This document shows, piece by piece, positions 8,969-17,166 of a DNA stretch of 38,955 bases. Position 1 is the first letter of the stretch; every line of letters starts with the position of its first letter. Source of the stretch: Catellatospora vulcania (GTDB taxonomy: Bacteria > Actinomycetota > Actinomycetes > Mycobacteriales > Micromonosporaceae); NCBI RefSeq assembly GCF_009720385.1, contig NZ_ML769309.1:134685-173639 (forward strand). The letters run 5' to 3'. The notes beneath the pieces are model-generated. The model was not told the origin of the DNA. It made no database searches and was given only the letters and a program-made list of their open reading frames with translations. The position numbers and the translations under genes are program-made.

Positions 8969-9238
8969 ATGACCGTCGCCGGTATCATCTCGGCCATCAT
9001 CGTCGGACTCGTCATCGGCGCGCTCGGACGCCTGGTCGTGCCCGGCCGTCAGAGCCTGCCCATCTGGCTGACCATCCTGGTCGGCATCGTCGCGGCCCTC
9101 ATCGGCACCGCGATCGCGCAGGCCGTCGGCGTCGCCGTCACCGACGGCATCGACTGGATCGAACTCGTCTTCCAGGTCGGCCTGGCTGCCCTCGGCGTGG
9201 CGCTGATCGCCGGCGTGCGCGGCCGCGGCACGGTCTGA
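8969..9238 (+). CDS. GlsB/YeaQ/YmgE family membrane protein
   Basis: An 89-residue, strongly hydrophobic protein with three membrane segments (about residues 4-22, 30-52 and 64-82) and the glycine-rich GALGRLVVPGRQ turn after the first. This is the transglycosylase-associated/GlsB family, linked to envelope and general stress in many bacteria but of unknown activity. ATG 8969 has AAGGAG at the usual distance. The frame is open upstream to 8807 without homology. It is divergent from the hemerythrin gene with about 200 bases between, which should hold promoters for both, and is closed by a perfect hairpin 14 bases after its stop. Confidence 0.87.
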   Translation: MTVAGIISAIIVGLVIGALGRLVVPGRQSLPIWLTILVGIVAALIGTAIAQAVGVAVTDGIDWIELVFQVGLAALGVALIAGVRGRGTV

Positions 9239-9252
9239 CCGCAACAGCGTGC

Positions 9253-9286
9253 AGCAGGCCCCGGACGACGTCGTCCGGGGCCTGCT
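9253..9286. terminator. Perfect 17-bp hairpin terminator
   Basis: A 34-base perfect palindrome (9253-9269 against 9270-9286) follows the GlsB-like gene. There is no T-tract. It should end that transcript before the DUF1905 gene begins. Confidence 0.75.
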
Positions 9287-9322
9287 CCGTGTCCGCCGTG
9301 GCGGGTGCGAGGATCGGATGCT

Positions 9323-9808
9323 GTGGAACCAGTTCGTTTCGAGGCCGTGCTCGCCGCCGCCGCCCGGGGCGGGATCGTGGTCCCCGTGCCGTTCGACCCG
9401 GACACGGTCTGGGGTCCCAAGCCGCGCCACCACGTGGCCGGCACGGTCGGCGGCCTGCGGGTGCGGGGTGTCGTCGAGGCGGTCGGCGACGGCTTCGGCT
9501 TCACGCTCGGCCCGGCGTGGCTGCGCGACTGCGGAGTCGACCTCGGCACGAGCGTGCCGGTCGAGCTGGTGGCCGAGGGTCCGCAGCGCGCGGACCTGGC
9601 CGAGGACGTGGCCGCGGCACTCGACGCCCATCCACGGGCGGGGGCGTTCTTCGACTCGCTGGCCCAGTTCTACCGCAAGGCTTACCTGCGCTGGATCGAG
9701 GCCACCAAACGCCGCCCGGAGCAGCGTCCGGCGCGCATCGCGGAGATGATCGAGCTGCTCGAAGCGGGGCAGAAGGAACGACCGCCGGCTGAGGGACCCA
9801 CTTCTTAA
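9323..9808 (+). CDS. DUF1905/OmdA (YdeI-like) domain protein
   Basis: A 161-residue protein. Residues 1-90 form a small beta-barrel of the DUF1905 type (VRFEAVLAAAARGG through VPVELVAEGP). Residues 95-155 are the helical OmdA/YdeI segment (FFDSLAQFYRKAYLRWIEATKRR...RIAEMIELL). The family is widespread and its biochemical role is unknown. A longer GTG start at 9305 is possible. I prefer GTG 9323 because GAGG lies ten bases before it and the domain begins at once. Confidence 0.82.
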   Translation: MEPVRFEAVLAAAARGGIVVPVPFDPDTVWGPKPRHHVAGTVGGLRVRGVVEAVGDGFGFTLGPAWLRDCGVDLGTSVPVELVAEGPQRADLAEDVAAALDAHPRAGAFFDSLAQFYRKAYLRWIEATKRRPEQRPARIAEMIELLEAGQKERPPAEGPTS

Positions 9809-9836
9809 AGTAGTCAAGCCCTTACGCAAAGTAACC

Positions 9837-9878
9837 CTGGCGCGTTGATGAATTGGGTGACGCACCCAGATCAACCAG
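9837..9878 (+). promoter_or_regulatory. Leader hairpin upstream of the DUF11 gene
   Basis: The bases just before the gene can fold into an interrupted stem: CTGG/CCAG (9837-9840 with 9875-9878), TTGAT/ATCAA (9845-9849 with 9870-9874) and TGGGT/ACCCA (9854-9858 with 9864-9868), closed by a five-base loop. The ribosome binding site (CAGGGGGA) starts just after the stem. It could be a 5' UTR control element, or an operator if the transcript starts later. I could not match it to a known riboswitch. Confidence 0.45.
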
Positions 9879-9893
9879 GACAGGGGGACACCG

Positions 9894-12059
9894 TTGTCTC
9901 GTAGACGTCTTCTCACCGCGCAGATCGCGCTGGCCATGGCCGGCGGACTCGCGGTGGCCGCGCCGGCGGCCGCGGCGGCCGGCCCGTCCGGCCCCGCGGT
10001 CGCGAAATCGCAGGCCGGAGTGGACCGGTCCGTGCCGGTACGCAGCCTGCCGCACGCGGCGAACACCATCAGCAAGGGCGCGGGCTTCCGCGCCGTCGGC
10101 CGGGCGCTGTCCAACCAGGCGCTCGTGGCCAACCTCACCATCACCAAGGTGGGGGAGCCGAACCCGGTCCTCGCGGGCGAGGAGGTCACCTACACGGTCA
10201 CCGTGACCAACACCGGCGACACCCTCGCCGGCGCGGTCGTCGTCACCGACGTCCTGCCCACGGGCGTGACGTACCTGGCCTCCTCGCCGCAGTGCACCGA
10301 GGCGAGCGGAACGGTCACCTGCAACCTGGGCCAGGTCAACCCCGGCCAGTCGGTGCCGATCGTGATCCAGGCCGGCGTGCCGGCGAACTTCGCCGGCCTC
10401 ACGCTCACCAACACGGCCACCGTCACCGGTCGCGGCGACGAGACGCCCAGCAGCGTCACCACCACGACCGTGGTGCAGACCGCCGCCGACCTCTCGCTGA
10501 CCAAGGTGTGCAAGCCCGACGAGCCCGCCCCCGCCGGCGGTGAGGGCTACTGCGACATCTACGTCGACAACCTCGGCCCGTCCGACGCCACCGGCGTGGT
10601 TCTGCGCGACGTGCTCACCTCCGCGGCGCCGTTCGCGGTGTCCCGGGTGCGGGTGAGCCCGGGGACCTGCACGCCGACCTCCACCGAGTCGACCCGCGAC
10701 GTCACCCTCGACTGCACCCTGGGGACGATCGCGGCCGGCACGCGGGGCGTCGTACGAGTCGTCGTGACCGCCGCCGACGTGACCCAGATCAACGACGTCG
10801 CGACGGTGCGCGCCACCACGGCCGACCCGGACAAGAGCAACAACAAGGCCACCGGCCGCGTCGACTTCGTCGGCTCGGCGGACCTGAGCCTGGACAAGAC
10901 CGGCCCGGAGACCGTCGACGCGGGCACCGAGCTCACCTACGTCATCACGGTGACCAACAACGGCCCGTCGACGGCCCGCGACGTGACCGTACGCGACACC
11001 ATGCCCGTCGGGGTCACCTTCGACTCGGTGACCGCCTCGGTCGGCTCGTGCACCAACGGGCAGCCCGACGGCGGCAAGCTCGAATGCGGCCTGGGCAACC
11101 TCGCCAGCGGCGCGAGCGCGACCATCACCGTGGTCGGCGACGTGGCCGCGGACCTGGTGCCCGGCACGATCCTGTTCAACGAGGCCATCGTGTCCGGCGC
11201 CACCGCCGACCCGGACAACGACGACGTCCGCGAGAGCGTACGCACCGTCGTCGCCGCGTCGGCGGACCTGTCGGTCACCAAGGAGGACTCGCCGGACCCG
11301 GTGACGGCCGGCGGCCAGCTGAAGTACACCATCACCGCCGCCAACGACGGCCCGTCGGACGCGCAGGAGGTCGTGCTGACCGACACCCTGCCGGACGGCA
11401 CGACGTTCGTGGACAGCAGCGGCGACGCCGTGTGCACCGCGGCGGAGCCCGGCGAGGTCGTCTGCGCGCTCGGCACCCTGCCGCAGGGCCAGGACCGGGA
11501 GGTCGTGCTCACGGTGACGGTCGGCGGGGACGTGCCGGACGGCACGATCCTCACCAACTCGGTGACGGTGTCCTCGGCGACCCCGGACCCGAACGGCGAC
11601 AACGACACGGCCACCGCGACGACCACGGTCGAGGCCTCCGCGGACCTCGCGATCGAGGCCGTGGCGACGCAGGTCTGGCAGGAGCAGAACGCGCTCGCGT
11701 CCGGTGACAAGAACAAGGACAAGGGCACCGTCGTACTGCTGACGGTGACCGTGCGCAACCTCGGCCCGTCCGAGGCGCAGAACATCACCGTGCTGGACAC
11801 GCTGCCGCTGCGCCCGGACAAGGTCACGGTGGAGTCGCTGCCGTCGGCCTGCACCTACGACTCGGGGCAGGACCACGTCGTGACCTGCACCGCCGACAGC
11901 CTGGCGGCGGGCGGCACGCTCGAGTTCCCGCTCAAGCTGAAGGTGCGCGCTGAGGGCGAGCTCACCAACACCGCCACGGTGTCGAGCACGACCCCGGACC
12001 CGAACCTCGACAACAACACCAGCACCATCCAGTTCTTCGTCTGGAAGAAGAAGGACTGA
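9894..12059 (+). CDS. Secreted DUF11 repeat protein
   Basis: A 721-residue exported protein. Residues 1-29 are a signal peptide (SRRR, hydrophobic core, APAAAAA). Five DUF11 units follow, each an Ig-like beta-sandwich with the motifs ADLSLTK, TYTVTVTNxGPS and VxDxLPxGxxF, near residues 80-195, 197-318, 320-440, 442-557 and 559-716. Each unit has a pair of Cys in the same place, likely a disulfide. There is no sortase motif or C-terminal membrane helix, and the chain ends FFVWKKKD, so it is probably released or held non-covalently. The start is TTG 9894 with CAGGGGGA upstream, an unusual start codon that suggests low translation. Confidence 0.88.
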   Translation: MSRRRLLTAQIALAMAGGLAVAAPAAAAAGPSGPAVAKSQAGVDRSVPVRSLPHAANTISKGAGFRAVGRALSNQALVANLTITKVGEPNPVLAGEEVTYTVTVTNTGDTLAGAVVVTDVLPTGVTYLASSPQCTEASGTVTCNLGQVNPGQSVPIVIQAGVPANFAGLTLTNTATVTGRGDETPSSVTTTTVVQTAADLSLTKVCKPDEPAPAGGEGYCDIYVDNLGPSDATGVVLRDVLTSAAPFAVSRVRVSPGTCTPTSTESTRDVTLDCTLGTIAAGTRGVVRVVVTAADVTQINDVATVRATTADPDKSNNKATGRVDFVGSADLSLDKTGPETVDAGTELTYVITVTNNGPSTARDVTVRDTMPVGVTFDSVTASVGSCTNGQPDGGKLECGLGNLASGASATITVVGDVAADLVPGTILFNEAIVSGATADPDNDDVRESVRTVVAASADLSVTKEDSPDPVTAGGQLKYTITAANDGPSDAQEVVLTDTLPDGTTFVDSSGDAVCTAAEPGEVVCALGTLPQGQDREVVLTVTVGGDVPDGTILTNSVTVSSATPDPNGDNDTATATTTVEASADLAIEAVATQVWQEQNALASGDKNKDKGTVVLLTVTVRNLGPSEAQNITVLDTLPLRPDKVTVESLPSACTYDSGQDHVVTCTADSLAAGGTLEFPLKLKVRAEGELTNTATVSSTTPDPNLDNNTSTIQFFVWKKKD

Positions 12060-12107
12060 CGATCGGCCGGTGACCCGGGCGTGACGGTGTCGCGCCGTTC
12101 GCCGGGA

Positions 12108-12153
12108 GGGCCACGGTACGGGATGGTCGGCGGTCCGCCGCCGATCCCCCCGG
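12108..12153. terminator. Bidirectional hairpin terminator
   Basis: Perfect 10-base arms (12108-12117 against 12144-12153) enclose a second GC-rich hairpin. It lies between the converging DUF11 and beta-propeller genes. Confidence 0.65.
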
Positions 12154-12181
12154 ACCGTGGCCCGCGCCGTGTCTGCCGGGG

Positions 12182-13384
12182 CTAAGGACGTGCGCCCACG
12201 ACATCAGGGCCCGTCGCCCGCAGCCCTTCGATGAACACCGTGCCGATGGTCTCGCCGACCACGGCCAGGACGTCCCCGGCGGGGGAGAAGCCGCCGACGG
12301 TCCCTTCGTGCCCGGTCCACAGCAGGCGGCCGGCCGCGTCGAACAGCACCGCGCCGCCGTCGTCGACGGCCAGCACCAGCGGCCCGTGCTCACCCCACAC
12401 GCAGCGCGTGGCCACCGCGGCCAGCGGCGACTGGGCGGAGATGTCCGGCGGCAGGCCCTCGGCAAGGACCAGACGGGTGTACGCGACCCGGTCCGCGTCG
12501 AGCGTGAGCAGCACGGCGGCCGGGGCCTCCGGTGCGCCGCCCGCGACCAGCAGCCCGCTGCCGTCCGGTGCGAACGCCAGCGCGTTCACGGTCGACAGCC
12601 CGGTGTCGTGGTGACACCTGACCGTTCCCGTGTCGGCGTCGCGTACGACGATCCCGCCCGCCTCGCCCCCGTGGGCCAGCAACCGGCCAGCGTGGTCGAG
12701 CGCCACCGGGCCGCAGGTGGCGACCGGCAGCTCGACGATGATGTCGCCGGTCCCGGCGTCGATCACCCGCAGCCCGCGGGCCACTGATCCGGCCGCGACG
12801 AGGCGCCCGTCCCCGCTGAACCCGATCCGGGGCGTCATCCGGGGCATGTCGAAGGTGTCGACGGATTCGGCCACCGGGCCCAGGTCCAGCTGCCACAGCG
12901 CGTCGCCGCCGGGCGTACGCCAGGCGTGCAGGCGGCCCTCCACCGAGGCGACCGCGACCGAACCGTCCGGGCTGACCTGCACGTCCAGCGCTTCGTCGTG
13001 GAAGTCGCGGCCGTCGAGCAGCAGGCGTCCGGCGACGTCCGGGCCGGTGCCCCACACCGCGATGTCGCCGCCGCTGTGATGCCACTCGGCCGCCGCGCAC
13101 AGCACCAGCCAGGCCGGGTCCGGCGGGCACGCCACCGCGACGGCCCCCTCGCCGAAGTTGGCGAAGTCGTCCTCGCCCGGCGAGCGCGGGGTGCCGCCGC
13201 TCTGCACGTCGTCGAGGTCGCCGAGTTCGCGCCAGGCCGCCAGCCGGTGCCACGACCGGTGCTGCCCGGCGCGCTGCTCGTCCCACCAGCCGTCGGGCAT
13301 CGGCCTGCACCGTGCGGGCCAGTCCAGCAACCGCGGAGCTACGGCGGCCAGCTCGTCAGCAGACGCGCGTTCGAGCAGTGGCAC
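12182..13384 (-). CDS. WD40-like beta-propeller protein, possible 5' frameshift
   Basis: A 400-residue protein whose C-terminal 300 residues consist of repeated four-strand blades (for example VQVSPDGSVAVASVEGRLHAWR, LAFAPDGSGLLVAGG, GGFSPAGDVLAVVG), as in WD40/quinoprotein-type propellers. The N-terminal 75 residues are helical and Trp-rich. No signal peptide is seen. GTG 13384 is only the first possible start in this frame. The upstream coding-like stretch continues in another frame to a GTG at 13511, four bases after the preceding gene's stop. A single extra base near 13450-13465 would join them into a protein about 42 residues longer. The role is unknown, and it lies last in a minus-strand run after an SDR and an isochorismatase-like gene. 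Confidence 0.68.
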   Translation of the reverse strand: MPLLERASADELAAVAPRLLDWPARCRPMPDGWWDEQRAGQHRSWHRLAAWRELGDLDDVQSGGTPRSPGEDDFANFGEGAVAVACPPDPAWLVLCAAAEWHHSGGDIAVWGTGPDVAGRLLLDGRDFHDEALDVQVSPDGSVAVASVEGRLHAWRTPGGDALWQLDLGPVAESVDTFDMPRMTPRIGFSGDGRLVAAGSVARGLRVIDAGTGDIIVELPVATCGPVALDHAGRLLAHGGEAGGIVVRDADTGTVRCHHDTGLSTVNALAFAPDGSGLLVAGGAPEAPAAVLLTLDADRVAYTRLVLAEGLPPDISAQSPLAAVATRCVWGEHGPLVLAVDDGGAVLFDAAGRLLWTGHEGTVGGFSPAGDVLAVVGETIGTVFIEGLRATGPDVVGARP

Positions 13385-13515
13385 GGCCTCGGCCCAGGCC
13401 TCGGCCGACGGCTCACCGGCCAGGACCGTGTCCAGTGTGGTCGTGCCTTCGCCCAGGTGCCGCCTCCGCCGTCAGGCGCGCGGCCCGCTCGCGCCGCGCT
13501 GCGGCACGCACCGTA

Positions 13516-14145
13516 TCAACGGCGGGCGTCGTCGAGTGCCCGCAGGTATTCGTCGACCGGCAGGCACGCGTGCGAGAACAGCGGATAACGCGCCACCATC
13601 GCGTCGTACGCGGCCGGGCCCGCATCGGACGCGGTGGCATCCGGAATGGTCGTCACGTGGTAGCCGCGTTCCATCGCGCCGCGCGCCGTCGACTCGACAC
13701 ACATGGTGCCGATCATCCCGGCGACGGCGAAGAACTCCACGCCGTGGTGGCGCAGCTGCGCGTCGAGGTCGGTGCTGGCGAACACGTCGATGTTCTTGTG
13801 CGGCGCGAGCGCGACCTCACCAGGGCCCGGCGACAGCTCGGGGTGGAACTCGGCCGCCCAGCTCCCGGCCTCGAAGAGCCGGTTGTCGAACATCTCGCGG
13901 TGGATCCCGGTGAGCCGGCCCCAGCGGGTGTACTCCTCGTCGGTGTACGACATCCCGGAGAAGAACACCGGCACGCCGCGTTCCCGGGCACCGGCCAGCA
14001 GCCGGCGCAGGTTGTCGAACGTGCCGATCCGGGCGAACTCGTCCCGGTACAGCGGATGGCCCTTGCCCTTCGGATCGAACACCTCGTTGACGGTGTCGAT
14101 CAGCAGCAGCCCGCAGCGTCCCGGTGCGTAGTCGTCGCCAGCCAT
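13516..14145 (-). CDS. Isochorismatase-family cysteine hydrolase
   Basis: A 209-residue alpha/beta hydrolase of the isochorismatase/nicotinamidase superfamily. The catalytic triad is visible as D17 (LLLIDTVNEV), K117 (APHKNIDVF) and C149 (MCVESTARGAMERGY), with the usual cis-peptide segment just before the Cys. Substrates in this family include isochorismate, nicotinamide, N-carbamoyl compounds and peroxyureidoacrylate, and nothing here chooses among them. The start has GAGGGGGG upstream, located at the end of the SDR gene, whose stop is nine bases before. The two genes are almost certainly co-transcribed. Confidence 0.88.
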   Translation of the reverse strand: MAGDDYAPGRCGLLLIDTVNEVFDPKGKGHPLYRDEFARIGTFDNLRRLLAGARERGVPVFFSGMSYTDEEYTRWGRLTGIHREMFDNRLFEAGSWAAEFHPELSPGPGEVALAPHKNIDVFASTDLDAQLRHHGVEFFAVAGMIGTMCVESTARGAMERGYHVTTIPDATASDAGPAAYDAMVARYPLFSHACLPVDEYLRALDDARR

Positions 14146-14154
14146 GATTCCCCC

Positions 14155-14913
14155 TCAGATGAGTTCCAGGCCGCCGTCTACGGCCAGGATCTGTCCGGTG
14201 AGCCAGACCGCGTCGGGGTCGGCCAGCCGCAGGATCCAGGTGGCGACCTCGTGGGGTTCGCCGCGCCGGCCGAGCGGGATGCGTTCGGCCTCCTGCTGCT
14301 TGATCTGGGCGAGCAGCTCGGCGGACAGCCCGGCCGCGCCGAGCGCCTCGCTCTCGGTGGGTCCGGGCGCGACCGCGTTGACGCGTACGCCCGCGGCGGC
14401 CAGCTCCAGCGCCCAGCTACGGGTGAGCTGCTCGACGGCGGCCTTCGACGCGGCGTAGTGGGACGCGCCGGGCAGCGGCCGCCGGCCGTAGGTGCTGGAG
14501 ACGTTGACGATCGAACCGCGGGCCTCCCGCAGGTGCGGCAGCGCGGCGCGGGCCAGCAGGCTGGGCGCGGTGACGTTGACGTCGAACAGGTCGGTGATGC
14601 GCTCGGCGGTGGCTTCGGCCAGCGGCATCAGCGCGGTGATGCCCGCGTTGTTGACCAGCACGTCGATCCGCCCCCAGCGGTCGGCGGCGGCTGCCGCGAC
14701 GGTGTCGGCGGCGTGCGGCGCGCGGACGTCGATCGCCAGCGGGACGACCGCCGGATGCTGCCGGGCGGTGTCCTCGAGGGCCTGCGCGCGGCGGCCCACG
14801 CCCAGGACGTGCGCGCCGTGCTCGGCGAACATCAGCGCCGTGGCGCGCCCGATGCCCGAGCCCGCGCCGGTGACGATGACGACGCGGTCGGCGAAGGAGA
14901 GGTCGGATGGCAT
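14155..14913 (-). CDS. SDR family NAD(P)-dependent oxidoreductase
   Basis: A 252-residue classical short-chain dehydrogenase/reductase. The Rossmann motif TGAGSGIG lies at 15-22, NNAG at 88-91, and the catalytic S140, Y153 and K157 in YAASK. The chain ends with the family-typical TGQILAVDGG. The cofactor loop GRR after the second strand suggests NADP(H). ATG 14913 has AAGGAG upstream. It is the first gene of the run that continues into the isochorismatase-like hydrolase, and is separated from the NmrA-like gene by a strong hairpin. Confidence 0.9.
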   Translation of the reverse strand: MPSDLSFADRVVIVTGAGSGIGRATALMFAEHGAHVLGVGRRAQALEDTARQHPAVVPLAIDVRAPHAADTVAAAAADRWGRIDVLVNNAGITALMPLAEATAERITDLFDVNVTAPSLLARAALPHLREARGSIVNVSSTYGRRPLPGASHYAASKAAVEQLTRSWALELAAAGVRVNAVAPGPTESEALGAAGLSAELLAQIKQQEAERIPLGRRGEPHEVATWILRLADPDAVWLTGQILAVDGGLELI

Positions 14914-14947
14914 GACGGTGTCAGCTCCTTGCGATGTGCTGTGTGAG

Positions 14948-14988
14948 ACGCCGTGCGTACGCCCGGTGGACCGGCGTACGCACGGCGT
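14948..14988 (-). terminator. Perfect 16-bp hairpin terminator
   Basis: Arms 14948-14963 and 14973-14988 pair perfectly over 16 bases with a nine-base loop. It lies just past the stop of the NmrA-like gene and upstream of the SDR start, so it should insulate the two minus-strand genes. Confidence 0.75.
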
Positions 14989-14997
14989 AAGAGCCGA

Positions 14998-15750
14998 TCA
15001 GGCGGTCTTGTGGGTGGAGAGCCACTCCGCGAAATCGGTCTTGGCCAGGTGCGCCTCGCCGAGCGGCACCAGCGAGTCGTCGGTCACCGACGCGCCGAAG
15101 TAGGTGGCCTCGGGGTCGGTGACCACCTGGCGGGCGTCGCCCTCGGCGGCGAGCAGCCGACGCACCAGGTCGTCCTGGCCGATCTTCTCCGGGCCGGCGA
15201 TGTCGTAGTGGCCGTTGACCGGGGCGGCCTCGGCGGCCTCGGTCACGAAGGCGGACACGTCGTCGGCGGCGATCGGCTGCATCATCGCCGGCGGCAGGTG
15301 GATCGCCTCGCCACGGCTGCCGCCGTGCCCGATCGCGCTGGTGAACTCGAAGAACTGGGTCGCCCGCACGATGGTGTACGGCACGCCGGCGGCTTTGATC
15401 AGCTCCTCCTGGGCGACCTTGGCGCGCATGTAGCCGCTGTCGGGGATGCGGTCGCAGCCGACGATCGACAGCGCCACGTGGTGCCCGACGCCGGCCTTCT
15501 TCTCCGCGGCCAGCAGGTTGCGCCCGGCCGTGGTGAAGAACTCCATGACGGCGTCGTCCGCGAAGTTCGGCGAGTTGGCGACGTCGACGACGACGTCCGC
15601 GCCCTTGAGCGCATCGTCCAGGCCCTCGCCCGTGATGGTGTTGACGCCGCTGCTGGGCGAGGCCGCCAGCACGTCGTGGCCGTCAGCGCGCAGCCGCTGC
15701 GCGACGTTGCTGCCGATGAGGCCGGTGCCGCCGATGATGACGATCTTCAT
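14998..15750 (-). CDS. NmrA-like NAD(P)-binding protein
   Basis: A 250-residue atypical SDR of the NmrA/HSCARG type. It has the N-terminal nucleotide motif GGTGLIG (residues 7-13) and lacks a convincing YxxxK catalytic pair in the classical position (the chain has GYMRAKVAQEE, which may serve as one). The middle segment VPYTIVRATQFFEF is typical of NmrA-like proteins. Members bind NAD(P) as redox sensors or reduce quinones. The gene is divergent from an RsrR-type [2Fe-2S] regulator with operator-like repeats between, the same arrangement known for rsrR in Streptomyces venezuelae, so a redox-responsive role is likely. ATG 15750 has GGAG seven bases upstream. Confidence 0.88.
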   Translation of the reverse strand: MKIVIIGGTGLIGSNVAQRLRADGHDVLAASPSSGVNTITGEGLDDALKGADVVVDVANSPNFADDAVMEFFTTAGRNLLAAEKKAGVGHHVALSIVGCDRIPDSGYMRAKVAQEELIKAAGVPYTIVRATQFFEFTSAIGHGGSRGEAIHLPPAMMQPIAADDVSAFVTEAAEAAPVNGHYDIAGPEKIGQDDLVRRLLAAEGDARQVVTDPEATYFGASVTDDSLVPLGEAHLAKTDFAEWLSTHKTA

Positions 15751-15784
15751 GGTGCTACTCCGTTCCGCAAACTCGGATGTTTCT

Positions 15785-15821
15785 TGTCCGAGACTCTACC
15801 CGGACAGAATGTGTCCGAGTC
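15785..15821. promoter_or_regulatory. Candidate RsrR-type operator
   Basis: Three TGTCCG half-sites lie between the divergent genes: TGTCCG at 15785-15790, CGGACA at 15801-15806 and TGTCCG at 15812-15817. The last two form an inverted repeat centred on 15809. Read as an 11-3-11 site (15797-15821), eight of eleven positions pair. The half-site TGTCCGAG occurs twice in direct orientation 27 bases apart. Confidence 0.65.
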
Positions 15822-15839
15822 ATGCGTACACTGGGAACT

Positions 15840-16328
15840 GTGAAAATGTCCTCAGGCGTCGAGTGGGCCCTGCACTGCTGCGTAGTGCTCACCGTCGCGG
15901 ACCGGCCGGTGCCCGCGACCCGGCTGGCCGAGCTGCACGACGTCTCCGGCACCTACCTAGCCAAGCAGCTCCAGGACCTGTCGCGGGCCGGTCTGGTGCG
16001 CTCCGTGCAGGGCAAATCGGGCGGATATGTCCTCACCAGGGCACCCGAGGACATCTGCCTGCTCGACGTCGTCGAAGCCGTCGACGGCGCACAGCCCGCC
16101 TTCGTGTGCACCGAGATCCGCCAGCGCGGGCCGCTCGCCACCCCGGCGGAGGCCTGCCTAAAGCCGTGCCCCATCGCCCGCGCCATGGGCGCCGCCGACC
16201 AGGCCTGGCGGGCGGCCCTGCGCGCGACCACCATCGCCGACCTGGCCCGCGACGTCACCGCCGACAACGGCCCGAACGCCTTCGACGCGGTACGGGCCTG
16301 GCTGGCCGCGCCGGGAGGCCGGATCTGA
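15840..16328 (+). CDS. rsrR: RsrR-like Rrf2 family [2Fe-2S] redox regulator
   Basis: A 162-residue Rrf2-family winged-helix repressor. Numbered from GTG 15840, it has E8 and H12 in GVEWALHCC, and C90, C106 and C110 in VCTEIRQRGP...ACLKPC. The S. venezuelae RsrR cluster is ligated by Glu8, His12, Cys90 and Cys110, so all four ligands are present at identical positions, which also supports this start over ATG 15822 or ATG 15846. The recognition helix (SGTYLAKQLQDLSRAGLVRSVQGKSGGYVL) is standard for the family. It probably represses itself and the divergent NmrA-like gene and responds to cluster oxidation state. Confidence 0.9.
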   Translation: MKMSSGVEWALHCCVVLTVADRPVPATRLAELHDVSGTYLAKQLQDLSRAGLVRSVQGKSGGYVLTRAPEDICLLDVVEAVDGAQPAFVCTEIRQRGPLATPAEACLKPCPIARAMGAADQAWRAALRATTIADLARDVTADNGPNAFDAVRAWLAAPGGRI

Positions 16329-16385
16329 TCACCGCTCCGGCCAAACGGTTCGCGTCGCCGAAGATCAGCCCGCTAGGGTTCCGGG

Positions 16386-17156
16386 ATGCCGCTAAGCTCC
16401 GAGAACGCCGACTCCGTCACCACGCTGCACGCCGAGGACGGCACCCCGCTCGCCCGGCTGCGGCTGCGCGAGGACGAGGGAACCCTGCTGGCGGAGCGCG
16501 TGCTGCCCCTGCCCGGCGCTAGCCTCGACCAGGTCGCCGCGCAGGCCCGCCGCGACCTCGCGGGACGCCGGCTGACCACGCCCGACGACGCGCTCGCCCG
16601 TACGCTGGTCGACAGCGGTCTGCGGCTGCGGCGGGCCGCCACGGAGATGCATCACGACCTGGCCGGACTCCCGGCGCTTCCGCAGTTGCCCGAGGGCTGG
16701 ACGCTGCGGCCCGGCGGGTGGGACGACGACCTGGCCGAAGGGCTCATCGCGGCGTACGGCCCCGAGCACCCCGACGGCCGGTGGCAGGACAGCGACACCA
16801 AGCAGATCAGGGCCATGTTCGAACACGGCGACCCGGTGCCGCCGCTGGGCGAGGCCTCGGCTCGGGTCGCCGGAGCCGACGGGCGCAGCGCCGGACATGT
16901 GCTGGTCGCGGGGCCCGTGCCGTGGACCGACGACGACTGCGCCTGGATCCTCAACCTCGGCGTCGCGCCGCAGGCGCAGGGACTCGGGCTCGGGCGGGTG
17001 CTGCTGGCCCATGCGCTGCACGGCTCCCACGCGGCCGGGTTGCCCCGGATCGGGCTGGAAGTCGCCGACGGCAACGTCGCCCGCCACCTGTACGACAGCG
17101 CCGGTTTCCAGGTGCGCGCCCGGGTGCTCTCCGTGGACCTGCCGCCGCTCAGCTGA
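16386..17156 (+). CDS. GNAT family N-acetyltransferase
   Basis: A 256-residue protein whose C-terminal 150 residues are a GNAT domain. The acetyl-CoA pyrophosphate loop is QAQGLGLGRVLL, following the strand AWILNLGVAP, and the fold closes with NVARHLYDSAGFQVRAR. The N-terminal 90 residues (LHAEDGTPLARLRL...) resemble a degenerate extra alpha/beta unit, so the whole may be a tandem GNAT with only the second half binding the cofactor. The acceptor substrate is unknown. It is read in the same direction as rsrR after 57 bases, but has its own weak start context. Confidence 0.82.
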   Translation: MPLSSENADSVTTLHAEDGTPLARLRLREDEGTLLAERVLPLPGASLDQVAAQARRDLAGRRLTTPDDALARTLVDSGLRLRRAATEMHHDLAGLPALPQLPEGWTLRPGGWDDDLAEGLIAAYGPEHPDGRWQDSDTKQIRAMFEHGDPVPPLGEASARVAGADGRSAGHVLVAGPVPWTDDDCAWILNLGVAPQAQGLGLGRVLLAHALHGSHAAGLPRIGLEVADGNVARHLYDSAGFQVRARVLSVDLPPLS

Positions 17157-17166
17157 AGCGTGTCCG

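Noticed and set aside
9809..9893. Cyclic-di-GMP (GEMM) riboswitch before the DUF11 gene
   Set aside because: The stem exists, but the conserved GEMM core and receptor elements cannot be matched.
9822..11876. 684-residue frame antisense to the DUF11 gene
   Set aside because: It is a shadow of a repetitive GC-rich gene, with Val/Gly/Arg/Asp low complexity and no ribosome site.
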